Assembly (NCBI GenBank): GCA_019155205.2
Contig: JAHNZQ020000010.1
Span: forward strand, 1,887,268 to 1,951,267
Direction: 5' to 3'
Length of the DNA: 64,000 nt
Origin: Gracilaria vermiculophylla
Taxonomy: Eukaryota; Rhodophyta; Florideophyceae; Gracilariales; Gracilariaceae
Both the position numbers and the translations under genes were made by a program. The notes under the pieces are model-generated. The model worked only from the letters and a program-made list of their open reading frames with translations, did not search any database and was not told where the DNA came from. Below are positions 1 through 10,516 of this stretch, one piece after another. Within the stretch, counting starts at the first letter, position 1, and each line of letters begins with the position of its first letter.

Positions 1-357
1 AGCTGCCGGTTGAGCTCCACCTCTGGGGAAGTAAAGACAAGCACCCTTGAGTCTTCTTCTACATTTTCCAGTTGGAGTCTCTTGTCTATTCACGCAGGTT
101 TCTAAGCCGCCGATCCCCAGGACGCATTATAGCAGCACCTGTAGGAGCATTTTCCGCCCAGTTAACCTTCCCCTCTGCTTGGTGTTGGCGGATCCCTTTC
201 AGAATTTCCCCGGCTCGCGACAGCGGATACCGGAGACCACCTTTAGGAATACGCGCCTTTGGAGTCGCTAAAAACTCCTAACGGACGTTGTGCTTTACTA
301 TCTCGACAGGAGAGCTGACAGTACCACAATGCTGATGGTGAACATGACTGTATTTCT

Positions 358-1053
358 ATGGTCGATCATGAGTTTCTAAGCTACCTTCTCTTGGACCGGT
401 TTACCTTATCCCGCAAACATGGATCGACACTTTCATGCCTTTCTGCAGTCACACTTGATGCCACACCCTGGTCTGAAGTCAAGAAAATTATCGACAAAGT
501 ACACAAGCATGTATGCGGTCATGCCATATTTACTGATTACAAGCTCCTGCTTGAGAGAAACGGACTCTGGAATGATGCCATTTATTCCTACTTGGGTGAA
601 ACTGGTAAAAATTGCACGGCGTGCCGCTCCGCCGCTGTACCCCAGCCTAATCGCAAGGTATCTATAAGTTCAGTATCTAAGGAATTCAATGAAGTTCTTT
701 GCATAGATCACCTCTATCTTGTTGAGATTCGCTTGACACACTGTATGGACCTTGTCTCCAGGTTTTCAGCGGGTCATGTTGTCAGTACAGCTACTCTCAA
801 GGATGCGATTGTCGCCTTTAAAGCTTGTTGGGTCTCTCAATTTTGGCACCCTGACTCTATCCGTGCGGATACAGCTTTCATGCTCGGTGAGTTCAAGCAG
901 TATACCGAGCAACTGGGAATCCCGCTCCTTCCAGATCCACCTAGACGGCACTCCAAGAATGCAATCGAGTCTAAACATAATATTATTCGAAGCATCTTTC
1001 TTCGGCTAAAAGAAGCGGCCTGTACCGAGTTCGATCCCACACTCGCAGCATAA
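358..1053 (+). pseudogene. Copia integrase: HHCC zinc-binding and catalytic core fragment
   Basis: A 231-codon segment ends at TAA (1051-1053). A histidine pair (HKHVCGH) followed by CTAC gives the HHCC zinc-binding module. The DDE core follows: the first Asp in CIDHLYL, the second in IRADTAF, and the Glu in KNAIESKHNIIR. The frame continues after the TAA in the same register into the next segment, so the stop is a single nonsense change within one former pol frame. Confidence 0.85.
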
Positions 1054-1095
1054 AAGTCTGTATCAATCTCTAACGATCTTTATAGCAACGAAAGT

Positions 1096-2025
1096 ATGTC
1101 TGCCTTCGAGTTAGCAAAAGGTTTCTCTAAACCCATTGCCACTAAGCCCATCGACAATGTAATTCCTGACGATGTTTGCGATGCTCGCGACCAGTTTCAG
1201 GCACGTCGTAAACTTTCTCTAATTCTGCGTTCAAAATCGAATACCAAAGTACCTCTCTCGGTTGGAGATATTGTTGAAGTATACCAAAAAAGAGATCATG
1301 AAAAGAGAGGCAAATGGACAGCACCTCAATCAGTTTCCTCTGTTAACCATGAAGCACGTTCCGTGACTGTCCCCGGCAAAAACGGGCGAACGATTGGCGT
1401 TGCTTTTGAAGACAACAGGAAAGCTGTGCGACAAAACGGTTTGGCACAGATGGTACAATATGGTATGGATCTGATGACTGACATCATAAATGATCAATTT
1501 GTCAGCAGTTCAAATCCCGCTGAAGGAGCAAATGGAGCTTCGGAGAGCTCCGAAGAAGAGCATGAACCGCATGTTTCTCATGCTACATCGCCTGATTCCG
1601 AAAACAGTGCTGTTGACGTTGACTTTTCAGCTGTATCATCTACAGTGGTCCCAGGAATTGGAGACAGGATCTCTGTTTTCTGGCAGATTCAAAATCAGTC
1701 GTTTACTGGTACTGTACACTCGGAAGCCGAAGATGGTCGTTTAAACACACATTATGATGACGGAGACGTGGAGTGTCTTAACATTTCAAATGAAAGATGG
1801 CAATTTGCCAATAAGCTCGTGGCTAGCTCAAGCGCTTTTCCAGAAAGTTTAAAACTCACTAGCAAGGAAAATGAAGTGCTGTCCTCCATGGTGGACTACT
1901 TTGGTAACAAACCTGTTCTAAAACACCATGCACAGGGATTTGACCAATATCCATCGTGTTGGAAAACAGATGAGCTATTTGCGCTATACTCTCTTGTGAC
2001 ACAGGGCGCACAGTTCACCATTTGA
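1096..2025 (+). pseudogene. Copia pol middle segment with a Tudor/SH3-like domain
   Basis: This is in the same frame as the integrase segment. It starts with the post-core region (SAFELAKGFSKP) and a small beta-rich module (VPLSVGDIVEVYQ) typical of integrase C-terminal domains. Around 1651-1806 it encodes a second compact domain with GDRISVFW and HYDDGDVECL, which resembles Tudor/Agenet-type modules. It ends at a TGA inside the first copy of a duplicated segment. Assignment to the element rests on frame continuity and position between integrase and reverse transcriptase. The Tudor-like call is by motif appearance only. Confidence 0.7.
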
Positions 2026-2268
2026 ACTATCAACACGCCCCCTCGCCCTGTACTTCCTTACAGAACGAGACCTCGAGCTTACAGTAGCCAATCTTCACTA
2101 CTGCTGTACACCTGTACAATCTCTCAGGCTCAGGTCACTTCTGGGAGTCGAACCCAGGGTCCTAGCGTTTAGCTGGGCCCAAAACCTGTTGGAAAACAGA
2201 TGAGCTATTTGCGCTATACTCTCTCTTGTGACACAGGGCGCACAGTTCACCATTTGAACTATCAACAC
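1957..2268 (+). repeat. Imperfect 80/82-bp direct duplication flanking a 150-bp insert
   Basis: Bases 1957-2036 recur at 2187-2268 with one difference, an extra CT in the second copy. The 150 bp between them (2037-2186) are unrelated to pol. The duplication carries the TGA that ends the upstream segment, and the 2-bp change shifts the frame. The event therefore separated integrase from reverse transcriptase. An 80-bp duplication is too long for an ordinary target-site duplication. Recombination between element copies is one possible origin. Confidence 0.9.
2133..2180 (-). other. tRNA-like fragment with Pol III A-box and B-box similarity
   Basis: On the minus strand the insert reads as a T-arm (CTGGG-TTCGACT-CCCAG) and contains the exact B-box GGTTCGACTCC (complement of 2144-2154). 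Just before it lies a D-arm-like stretch, TGGGCCCAGCTAAACGCTAGG, which resembles an A-box with one extra G. No anticodon arm lies between them and no acceptor 5' strand is found, so this is not an intact tRNA gene. It could be a tRNA-derived SINE remnant or a tRNA fragment copied during retrotransposition. Confidence 0.5.
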
Positions 2269-2383
2269 ATCGGCAAACGCTTATAAATTTGAAGAAGAAT
2301 CATTTTTAAAAACGGTACGTCCAGTACAACATGAAAAGATTCCTGCTGGATCCAACATTATCAGTAGCCACACACTAAACAAG

Positions 2384-3391
2384 GTGGAACAAAATAACGA
2401 TGGATCCCTCAAGCTTAAAGCCCGCATTGCCCCGCACGGGAATGAAGATGACTTTAAGAATGATATAAGCAAAGATTGTGCAACATGTCCGCCGACGGGA
2501 CTTCGAATCCTCGAATCGATTGTATCCCTGTATAAATGGAAATTACACAAAGCAGATTTCAAGGCGGCTTTTCTTCGGACAGGGCAAGCCAAAAGAGATG
2601 TATACGTTCGACCTCCCAAGGAAAGTTCAATGAAGTCTACACACCTACGGCTACTGTTGACGGCTGCATATGGCCTTGTCAACGCCAATGTAAAATGGCA
2701 AGATCAGTCTGACAACGTAATGCTGGACCTCGGATTCCAGCAATCTTCGCATATACTGCAACTATTCTTTAAGAAAGAAGATGGAAGGCTAGTTCTCCTG
2801 GTTGCCAATACTGTAGATGACCTACAAGTTGCTGGTGAGGGCAACCGTGCTGAACTATTCCTAGAAGCATTTGAGAAAAAGTTCAAGTTTGGAAATGTCT
2901 ACCACGGACCTGGCAAACTAAGGTTCTTCGGTATTAATTTCATACAGAATACTGATCACACGATCAAGACGGATGCAAATGACAAGATGGAGGCTGTTGT
3001 GGAGTATCCGTTCTCCCGAATGCGTCGAAAACAATTTGACCAGCCCTTCAGCAAGATTGAGAAATCAGTATTTGCTTCCACAAACAGTTCACTTGGATGG
3101 ATAGGAACGGCAAAATCCCCGTTTTGCTCATTTTATGCAAGTTATCTCCAACAAAAGGCTCCAGAACTAAAACTCTGCCACCTTGTTGAACAAGTCAACA
3201 TTGTTCGGAAATTGAAAAAGATCGGAACCACCGTTGCATATCAGAGACCAGCACATAAAGAAGATTACCAACTCAGTCTTTTGGTTTTGGCTGATGAATC
3301 ACGTGTTGATGAATGTGGACAACTTGGGGCTCTAACTGGTCTTTTAATTGGCAAAATGAAGAAGAACACAATCTATCACATTTTATCGTAG
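2384..3391 (+). pseudogene. Copia reverse transcriptase segment
   Basis: This is a long open segment of copia-type reverse transcriptase. The N-terminal block LKARIAPHGNE is followed by HKADFKAAFL, which holds the first catalytic Asp, and NTVDDLQVAG, which holds the catalytic Asp pair (TVDD in place of the usual YVDD). The region after the polymerase runs toward the RNase H linker (NTIYHIL) and then meets TAG at 3389-3391. The next segment continues in the same frame, so the TAG is a nonsense mutation. The first ATG-like codon is a GTG, so the segment start is only the limit of the open frame. Confidence 0.85.
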
Positions 3392-3415
3392 ACGTCTCAC
3401 AAAGCCAAGCATCCT

Positions 3416-3809
3416 GTGAAAAGTGTACCAGCAACAGAAATAATTGCAGCTGCCGGAGGAATAGATGAAGGTAAGACTGTCGCCATGGCCTACTCTGAGC
3501 TTCTGGATGTGGAAATCGAGATTCGGGTGCTTGTTGATTCCAAAGATTTATTTACTTTGCTATCCAGGCAGAAGAAATCTATTGATAAGTACATTCGTGG
3601 TGATGTCGGATGTATTCGATTTGAATTCCAGACTGGTGCTGTTGATGAAATGTCATGGATTTCCCGGTCGAATTAATTTAGCCGATCCGATGACGAAGAA
3701 AGAGAGTAGCAAAACTGATGCCCTTCAACTTACTCTTTTCTCAAGAAGACTCTGCATCGACTTTGAAAAGCTATATGAGACAAAGAGTTCTCAGAAAATC
3801 TTTGGCTGA
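3416..3809 (+). pseudogene. Copia RNase H end of pol, frameshifted
   Basis: This is in frame with the reverse transcriptase segment after the TAG. It contains EIIAAAGGIDEGKTVAMAYS and VLVDSKDLFTLL, the usual copia RNase H blocks. The open frame stops at 3676, but the typical tail (INLADPMTKK) continues in the next frame to about 3809, so a small indel near 3660 breaks it. All the damage in the element (two nonsense codons, one frameshift, one duplication) indicates an old inactive copy. Confidence 0.8.
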
Positions 3810-3840
3810 AAGAGGAAGAATATGAATACGACCGCTCCTC

Positions 3841-3905
3841 AAGTTCTTGTAATAACTTCTTGGCGTCCCCTCATTTATAAGTTCTTGTAATATTTAGTGG
3901 CGTCC
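3841..3905 (+). repeat. Short direct repeat at the element's 3' end
   Basis: AAGTTCTTGTAATA followed a few bases later by TGGCGTCC occurs at 3841-3868 and again at 3879-3905, a period of 38 bp. It sits just past the end of pol, where a 3' LTR would begin. The rest of an LTR cannot be recognised without the 5' copy. Confidence 0.6.
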
Positions 3906-5287
3906 ACTTACGCTTGGCTCGCCTACTCACCTTACAGCCTACATATAATCCTCTGTGACTTAGCAAAAGCGGTAGAGACGTCAGACATCTCGACAAACGG
4001 TGTACTAGGTTTTAGATCTTTATCGTTCAAACTGTATCGACAAGCTCCACTTCTTTACTCGTTCTGGTACCATCCTTAATTATGTCCTCGTGATGCTTGA
4101 GAGCGTCGGCGGAAAGAGGTTTATGTGTCGCACTTGGTAGTGGTCATCGGAACTCTCCAAGTACGCCGTCTTTTCAGGTATTAAATCCTATTTTTTCCAA
4201 CATGTATGGGATATACGTTAGGAATATCTATCGTCTTGTTTTTCCTTCGATGTATGGGGCCACCGTGTATAGCGTTGGAATACATCTCGAATAGAATTGT
4301 GTGCGAAGTACTTCCGCTTCGTTTGGACATTGGGTGTGATTTAACTGTCCAAATTGTAGTCGTGACGTTGTTTTCCCAGGACAAGTTTGCTTTGTGAAGC
4401 TCGTACAAGTTCCTATGCCAGAATTGGAATCAGAATATCCGGGCATATATGGCCAGGGACTTAGTGTTTCGGCTACTTGTGAGCATCAAGTAATGATGCG
4501 GAAACGCACTTGCACGCGTTGTGCATGTCTTTTCTATCATTGAACATCAAAATACGATCTGACGATGATGGACAAAAAATAAGTGTAGCGAGCATTGCTC
4601 GTAGTGAGATCTGTTGGACAATTGACTGCGAAAATATGGCGTTGAATCTATTACTATTGAGAAAATGCAGGACGGCTAGCAATGGCTACGTCTCGCCGGG
4701 AAAATCGGTTTGGACAGCTTTACCACCCTTGGCCTGGCGGCCACAAGCAGAGCTCGTTCGGCAGTCACAAAGGTTACATAGACACTGACGGTGAGGAGCT
4801 CCCTATCGACCGATTGACGGTACATATAAAGTTTTCAAGTACCGTGAAACGATCAATGTGATGCAAACGTACTTTACATTGTAAAGTACGTTTGCATCAC
4901 ATCCTGCCAAAGACTTGAAAATTGAATACCAGAATGTGTTGCACCAGAATGACTGGTCGTTGTGATCGCATCTCAGCAACACTTGGGTGTTTTCTGTTGG
5001 CGCACAAGGGATCAGCGCTCCGTGGCCGGCAGCCCGTGGCCACGACTAGCTTCTGTGCTGTGGCCTGACCTCATGTTCCCGATCCGCGAGCTCAGACGTG
5101 GATCCATACAAACCCATCCTGGAAAGGGATCGAACAAGCAGAGAGCGCCTGATCGCCATTTCTGATGTGCACCAAACCGCTGTAGACATTTCCCTTTTCT
5201 GCGGCGTATCCAAATTCGTTAGCTCGAAGCGTCCAGGCTTCGATCTGGTCTTCCACTTCCTCCCCTAACAGTTCCTCAACTGTCATC
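3906..5287. other. Intergenic region, no convincing gene
   Basis: Only short ORFs without recognisable similarity occur. A 59-codon ORF at 4682-4861 has no supporting feature. The notable element is the palindrome at 4856-4902, listed separately. The last few hundred bases should hold the promoter of the downstream peroxidase gene, but I see no clear TATA or other motif. Confidence 0.5.
4856..4902. repeat. Near-perfect 47-bp palindrome (22-bp arms, 3-nt loop)
   Basis: The arm at 4856-4877 (ATGTGATGCAAACGTACTTTAC) is the exact reverse complement of 4881-4902, with only ATT between. The A and T of the loop can also pair, leaving one unpaired base. Nothing comparable occurs nearby. It could be a miniature transposon, a transposon end, or a cruciform-forming site. 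Confidence 0.9.
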
Positions 5288-6163
5288 ATGAACGCCTTTG
5301 TCTCTCCATGTTCTGCGTTCCGCGCGATATCCTCGTCTTCGGCAGTAGCTGCTGTGAACGCGAGAACTACCTCGTTCTTCTCGCGCCCGGCGGCCTGTAG
5401 AGCACGTTTGCCGAATCTGTCCAACCGTTCATTCGCGTTAACGGCCTCTCTTGAAGACGATGTCCGAAAGGAACTTAACAAGCTCTACGAAAAGACCCCA
5501 TGCATGCCCATTATGGTTCGTCTCGCATGGCACGACTCCGGCACATACAGTGCCGCCGAAAACACCGGTGGAGCAAATGCCTCAATTCGCTTTACTCCCG
5601 AGAAATCACATGGAGCCAACAATGGGCTGAACATTGCCATGGATCTTCTCGAACCCATCAAGCAACAGTATCCGGACATTTCTTATGCCGATCTATACCA
5701 ACTGGCAAGCGTGGCGGCCATTGAATTTGCAGGCGGCCCGGAAATTCCATTCAGAATGGGAAGAAACGATGCCTCAGAAGCCGACTGCACACCCGACGGG
5801 AGGTTACCAGATGCCGACAAGGGCATGAACCATCTTCGAGACATTTTTTACCGCATGGGATTTAACGATTTGGAGATTACTACTTTGAGCGGAGCTCATA
5901 CTTTGGGGCGTGCGCATGCCGATCGATCTGGGTTTGATGGACCGTGGACAAAGGTGCCCGTGGTTTTCGACAATTCCTATTATGTGGAGATTCTCAAGGA
6001 CGAGCCTGATCCCGATCTTTTGCGTCTCACTAGTGATTTGGCCCTTCTTGATACCCCGGAGACGAAGGCCTTGTGTGAGAAATATGCCGCGGATCAGAAT
6101 GCCTTCTTTGAGGACTACAAAGTGGCGCACAAGAAACTCAGTGAGCTCGGATGCTTCCAATAG
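5288..6163 (+). CDS. APX: Ascorbate peroxidase (class I haem peroxidase), probably plastid-targeted
   Basis: This single-exon gene encodes 291 aa. It would reduce H2O2 with ascorbate in the organelle. The distal haem pocket RLAWHDSGTY provides Arg78, Trp81 and His82. The proximal histidine is His204 in LSGAHTLGRAH, and the proximal Trp is Trp220 in DGPW. Arg213 (DRSG) matches the arginine that binds ascorbate in plant APX, which favours APX over cytochrome c peroxidase. The C-terminus (KKLSELG) is APX-like. The first about 50 residues are Ser/Ala/Arg-rich with few acids, as in a transit peptide, so the first ATG is used. Organelle choice is inferred. Confidence 0.9.
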   Translation: MNAFVSPCSAFRAISSSSAVAAVNARTTSFFSRPAACRARLPNLSNRSFALTASLEDDVRKELNKLYEKTPCMPIMVRLAWHDSGTYSAAENTGGANASIRFTPEKSHGANNGLNIAMDLLEPIKQQYPDISYADLYQLASVAAIEFAGGPEIPFRMGRNDASEADCTPDGRLPDADKGMNHLRDIFYRMGFNDLEITTLSGAHTLGRAHADRSGFDGPWTKVPVVFDNSYYVEILKDEPDPDLLRLTSDLALLDTPETKALCEKYAADQNAFFEDYKVAHKKLSELGCFQ

Positions 6164-7320
6164 ATGCCTCATCGAGGTTTTCTGAAAACAACAGCTTGAA
6201 TTTCCTCTAAATGTGAGAACTGGTAGTAACACATATTCGTCAAACGAATATTTCTGTAAAGAACAAGTTACAGTTTTGTGATAGTTGTGCGCTCAAGTAA
6301 CGCGCCAATGTCTTATGCGGGGCTTTTCTTGCAGATGAGCTAGACTCCGCATGTGCTTGGCGGATTCCAGATCACCTACTCTGTGGGAAGCAATATAGAC
6401 AAATCTTCGCTTCAAGATGCAGAGTGAAATGTATCGGAGTCTGATAGACAGACAGATAGATACGGTGGAGAACGAAAGGCCTTGATCTTAAACTGAAGTA
6501 CAAGTAAAGTTTCAAACCTGGCTGGGGTATTATGATACTGCAAACATCTAGTGTCAACGTCCAGAATAGGAGCCATGTGCTTCATCAACCACAGCTCCGT
6601 GAAAAGCTGCTGCGTCATTTGTAGTAGACTTGTTTATACGCAGCATCTATCTCAGTCGCTCTGAACCTACCCACGTATGTGTGTCTTTCAAGAAAATTAA
6701 AGACGAGTTCTAGGCCACCTGCTTTCGTGCCAACCGCGTGGAAAAGGGATCCACCACGACGTCACTGCCGCCTCCGACCAGACGTTCTTGTTCGTGATCC
6801 ATATCGCATCCGATAGAAAATTCGACGAAACGATTCAGGTTGAAAGAGCAAACATATCAGTTTGTAGTTTCCCAGCCAACAGAAAGTTGAAAGAGAAAAC
6901 GACGCTATCCAAAAGAGACCTAAGAATACAAGTATTGCTCCTGCACCTGAGATTGACCCAAGAATAAGGAATGAGAGGGATAAGTGATACTCTTCGTACG
7001 AAGCTATCATGCAAATAAATTTGTTTCATTTTCGACTTTGGTGTTGGCCCATACGAATCACACAAATGTGATTCTTTGCGATTGGACGTCTACGCGTCCT
7101 TGGCGCGTTCCTCACCGTCCAACTTCCCACAACATGCAACGAACCAGTTCCTACAAACACAACATCCGAACTGTTCTCCGAACGACATTGAGCTCGAGGG
7201 TCGTTGTACACACCCGATTACGAGGTCCGAATTTATTTTACTGGACCGTATCTTGCTTGCAGCCTTCCGCTTTCTAAAGTTCACTCAAACATTACCAACG
7301 GCATCTTTCTTGAGCCCAGG
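6164..7320. other. Intergenic region, no gene seen
   Basis: There are only short ORFs in conflicting frames, without domain features or plausible splice chains. It separates two plus-strand genes and should hold the peroxidase 3' end and the promoter of the HAD phosphatase gene. Confidence 0.5.
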
Positions 7321-8569
7321 ATGAGCGCTTTTGCGGCTCCAAACACGCTCGGTAATACGAACTTTAAACTCACAGAAACAAAACGCTGTCAAAAGCGACC
7401 AATTTCTCTCGCGAATGCTCGCTGTCATGCTTGCGTACAACCAGCGACTGCCTCAGACTCGCGAGTGAAAGCAAATGGTGCGAAGCGCGCGGACATTAGG
7501 CTGATGGCATGCGACATGGTAAGCTGTTTATACATGCTTGTTAAGCTGAAATCTTCATACTGACTGAAGCGTTTTTGACAGGATGGAACAATTCTGAACA
7601 GTACTTCAGGTATCTCGACAACGAATGTCACAGCGGTGAACAGATTACTGGACGAAACAGGGGTGCTCTTTGTTCCAGCCACTGGAAAATCAAGGACGGG
7701 CGCTCTTCGTTCGATGAAAGAACTTGGGGAACGCTTACAGGAAATATATCCTTATGGATGCCCTGGTGTTTATCTTCAAGGCCTCTTGGTGTTTAACACA
7801 GATGGAGAAGTTATTTATGAAAACAAGTGCGACGCAGAATTAACTCAGATTGTTACAGAGATTGCAAAAGAGTCGGATATGCCCCTCATAGCGTACAGTC
7901 GAGACCAGATTATATGCGAAGAAAAACACGAAGTTATGGATTTGCTTCCAATGTATCACGTATGTTGTCCACACGCATTCCTCTGGCAAAGCTCTAGTGC
8001 GATCTAACTGTTCTGATCGGAACCCTGATCGCACCTCGTGACAGGAACCGGCAGCGATGCCAGTCAGCGATTGGGGAAAGGCTTTCAACTCACAGCCGTT
8101 AAACAAGTTTATTTTCATGGCCGAACCGAAGCTCATCGACGAGCTCCGTCCACTTGTGGCGGAAAAAGTGGGTAAGTCAGGGAATCTGACCCAAGCTCAG
8201 AGCAACATGCTGGAGGTATTACCGCCCAATTCTTCGAAGGGGGATGGAGTGCGGCGTCTGCTGGACGACCTCGGTGTTCATCCAGAAAACGTGCTAGCAA
8301 TTGGAGATGCTGAAAACGTAAGTGTACCCTGTTTGACAGGGTAATTGGCTGCGAATCAGAATTCGATAGCGTACGAAGTAGCTTTGTACTAACCTCAACA
8401 ACAGGATCTGGAACTGCTCAGAATGGTCGGATACTCATGCGCGGTAGGAAACGCGTTGCCATCTGTGAAAGAGGCTGCAATGTTTAAAGACTTGCCTACG
8501 AATGATGAACACGCCGTCGCTCATGCAATCGACAGATTCTTCTTCAATGCGTCTATCATAGTGGAGTAG
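7321..8569 (+). CDS. HAD-superfamily (Cof-like, IIB) phosphatase, four exons
   Basis: The exons are 7321-7518, 7582-7959, 8045-8317 and 8405-8569. All introns are phase 0 (63, 85 and 87 bp, GT-AG), and the last contains a perfect TACTAAC branch site at 8387-8393. The product is 337 aa. Motif I (DMDGT, residues 65-69) is split by intron 1, and motif IV (GDAEND, about 279-284) is split by intron 3. Between them lies a large cap (FNTDGEVIYENK) as in Cof/sucrose-phosphatase-like type IIB enzymes. They hydrolyse small phosphate esters such as sugar phosphates or FMN, so the substrate cannot be read here. The first 60 residues are basic and Ser/Ala-rich, suggesting organelle import. Confidence 0.88.
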
Positions 8570-8895
8570 GGCATCGATGAATGGAGTATGTCTTTGAACA
8601 GAAGTTGAGCAGGTGTGTTTTGGGGATCTGAGATTTGCGCCGTCAAAAACAATATCTGCTGACACTTGTCGAGATATGATTGCACGAAGCTGAATTGCTT
8701 GGCTTTGTGTTCTGGTTGTGCGACTCAGCAGGATGTGGCTCTCTTACATGCAATGACACAGCGCTAGTACACATCAGCTCATCCGATCGGCACCCTTCCC
8801 ATCGCCGTGACGCGCTGCAGCGCGTTTCTCCCGACTCCACCACGCTCTCGCATCACCCTCTCTCCTCCAGCTCCACATTTTTCACTCCCCCAATT

Positions 8896-10002
8896 ATGAT
8901 GTCCTCCGCGGCCGCAAGAACATTCCGTTTCGCGCGCCAACCGCTCGCAAGCGGCCTGCGATCAATACACACAACGCCACCAGCCTCCGCTCATTCCATG
9001 ACCTGTCGTGAGGCGCTCAACTCAGCAATTGACGAAGAACTGGCTCGCGATGATCGGGTGTTCGTTATTGGCGAAGAGGTAGCGGAGTACGACGGCGCGT
9101 ACAAGGTCACCAAAGGTCTGCATGCAAAATACGGAGATCGACGTATCGTTGACACTCCCATTACAGAATCTGGTTTCACTGGCCTTGCTACCGGTGCTGC
9201 CATGGCTGGCTTACGCCCCATCTGTGAGTTTATGACATTCAATTTCTCAATGCAGGCCATTGATCATATCGTCAACTCTGCGGCGAAGACTTTGTACATG
9301 TCTGGAGGCCAGATCAACGTGCCAATCGTGTTTCGTGGGCCGAATGGAGCTTCCGCGGGAGTTGGCGCACAGCATTCGCAGTGCTTTGCGTCTTGGTACG
9401 GCTCTGTTCCGGGTCTCAAAGTTGTTTCGCCGTACGACGTCGAGGACTGTCGAGGTTTGCTCAAAGCTGCTGTGAGAGATCCTAATCCCGTAGTTTGTCT
9501 CGAAAACGAACTCATGTACAACGTCAGCTTCGATAACGTCCCGGATGAAGTGATGGATCCGGACTTTGTTCTACCAATCGGGCAGGCAAAAATTTTGAGA
9601 GAGGGTACTGACATCACTATCGTAGGACACAGCAAGTGGGTGGGCTTTGCCGTGCAAGCCGCTGAAATTTTGCAGCAGGAAGGCATCTCTGCTGAGGTTA
9701 TTAATCTACGATCTATTCGCCCTCTTGACCGTAATACTATCACAGAGTCAGTCAAGAAAACTAACAGATTAGTTACGGTTGAGGGTGGGTGGCCAACTTT
9801 TGGCATTGGCGCAGAAATTTGTGCTGCGGTTTTCGAATCAGATGCATTTGAATATCTCGATGCACCCGTTCAGCGAGTTTCCGGGGCCGATGTTCCAACT
9901 CCGTACGCGGAGAATCTGGAAGCGAAGGCCTTCCCGACTGTCGAAGACATCACCATAGCCGCCCGAGCAGCAATGACAAGAATGCTTCCGGAGGCAGTGT
10001 GA
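8896..10002 (+). CDS. PDHB: Pyruvate dehydrogenase E1 component subunit beta, mitochondrial
   Basis: This single exon encodes 368 aa. It is half of the E1 enzyme that decarboxylates pyruvate with thiamine diphosphate. The N-terminus ([20 protein letters not shown], then RSIHTTP) is a typical mitochondrial presequence, so I start at the ATG pair at 8896 rather than at the upstream limit of the open frame. Family blocks include [40 protein letters not shown], a central [15 protein letters not shown] block, and the C-terminal transketolase domain with [14 protein letters not shown]. Length is as expected after processing. Its partner PDHA lies in the same window at 35.3 kb. Confidence 0.96.
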   Translation: MMSSAAARTFRFARQPLASGLRSIHTTPPASAHSMTCREALNSAIDEELARDDRVFVIGEEVAEYDGAYKVTKGLHAKYGDRRIVDTPITESGFTGLATGAAMAGLRPICEFMTFNFSMQAIDHIVNSAAKTLYMSGGQINVPIVFRGPNGASAGVGAQHSQCFASWYGSVPGLKVVSPYDVEDCRGLLKAAVRDPNPVVCLENELMYNVSFDNVPDEVMDPDFVLPIGQAKILREGTDITIVGHSKWVGFAVQAAEILQQEGISAEVINLRSIRPLDRNTITESVKKTNRLVTVEGGWPTFGIGAEICAAVFESDAFEYLDAPVQRVSGADVPTPYAENLEAKAFPTVEDITIAARAAMTRMLPEAV

Positions 10003-10516
10003 TACAACGGGTAACGAACTATTGCGACGAGTTCAAATCGAGTGATTTGAGAAAACAATTTTGGGCAGAATGATTCTTTATAGTTGAAACCCGATAGATC
10101 AAGCTAGAAGCCAAAGGCGACGGGTACAGGGGTTACGTGGATGAAGATCGCACAAAGCTGTGCTACGAATAACATGCATACCAATTTTGTTAGGTTTTAA
10201 GCGTGGGATACCTTACCATCACGTTCGAGGCGTATCGCGCATCGTTACAGTTTTTCATAGAACTACAGAAACGAATACGCTGCCTTCTGCTCGCTTGCAA
10301 AGCCTTGTGATGTTGATACCACGAGGAACATTATCGAAAGTTAGTGCAATGACAGGGATGCTTCATGCTCTGAATAATGAACCACAATGATCAGTCCTGA
10401 AAAGTAGTTGCCCATCACCTGAGAAGGAAATTCGTCTCATCCAGGAGTTGCGATACCATTAAAAACCAGTAACAACGCTGCGTCAACTATACGGCGAACG
10501 GAATTAGAGTTAAATG
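10003..10516. other. Intergenic region between convergent genes
   Basis: It lies between the 3' ends of PDHB (plus) and the arogenate dehydrogenase gene (minus). I see no ORF with support. It should contain both polyadenylation regions. Confidence 0.5.

Larger units (their letters stand above)
1..3809 (+). mobile_element. Degenerate Ty1/copia-type LTR retrotransposon (5' end outside window)
   Basis: The order integrase zinc-binding domain, integrase core, reverse transcriptase, RNase H is the Ty1/copia order and is read from consecutive plus-strand ORFs. The reading frame is broken by an in-frame TAA at 1051, a duplication with an insert at 1957-2268, an in-frame TAG at 3389 and a frameshift near 3660, so this copy cannot make a full polyprotein. 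Gag and protease would lie before the window. Bases 1-357 show no open frame that I can assign. No LTR pair can be shown because the 5' LTR is not in the window. A short direct repeat at 3841-3905 may lie in or next to the 3' LTR. Confidence 0.88.

Noticed and set aside
1..357. Copia gag/protease coding region
   Set aside because: No frame is open and no protease D-(S/T)-G or gag zinc knuckle is visible.
2095..2190. Complete tRNA gene in the retrotransposon insert
   Set aside because: Only D-arm-like and T-arm parts are present. The anticodon arm and acceptor pairing are missing.
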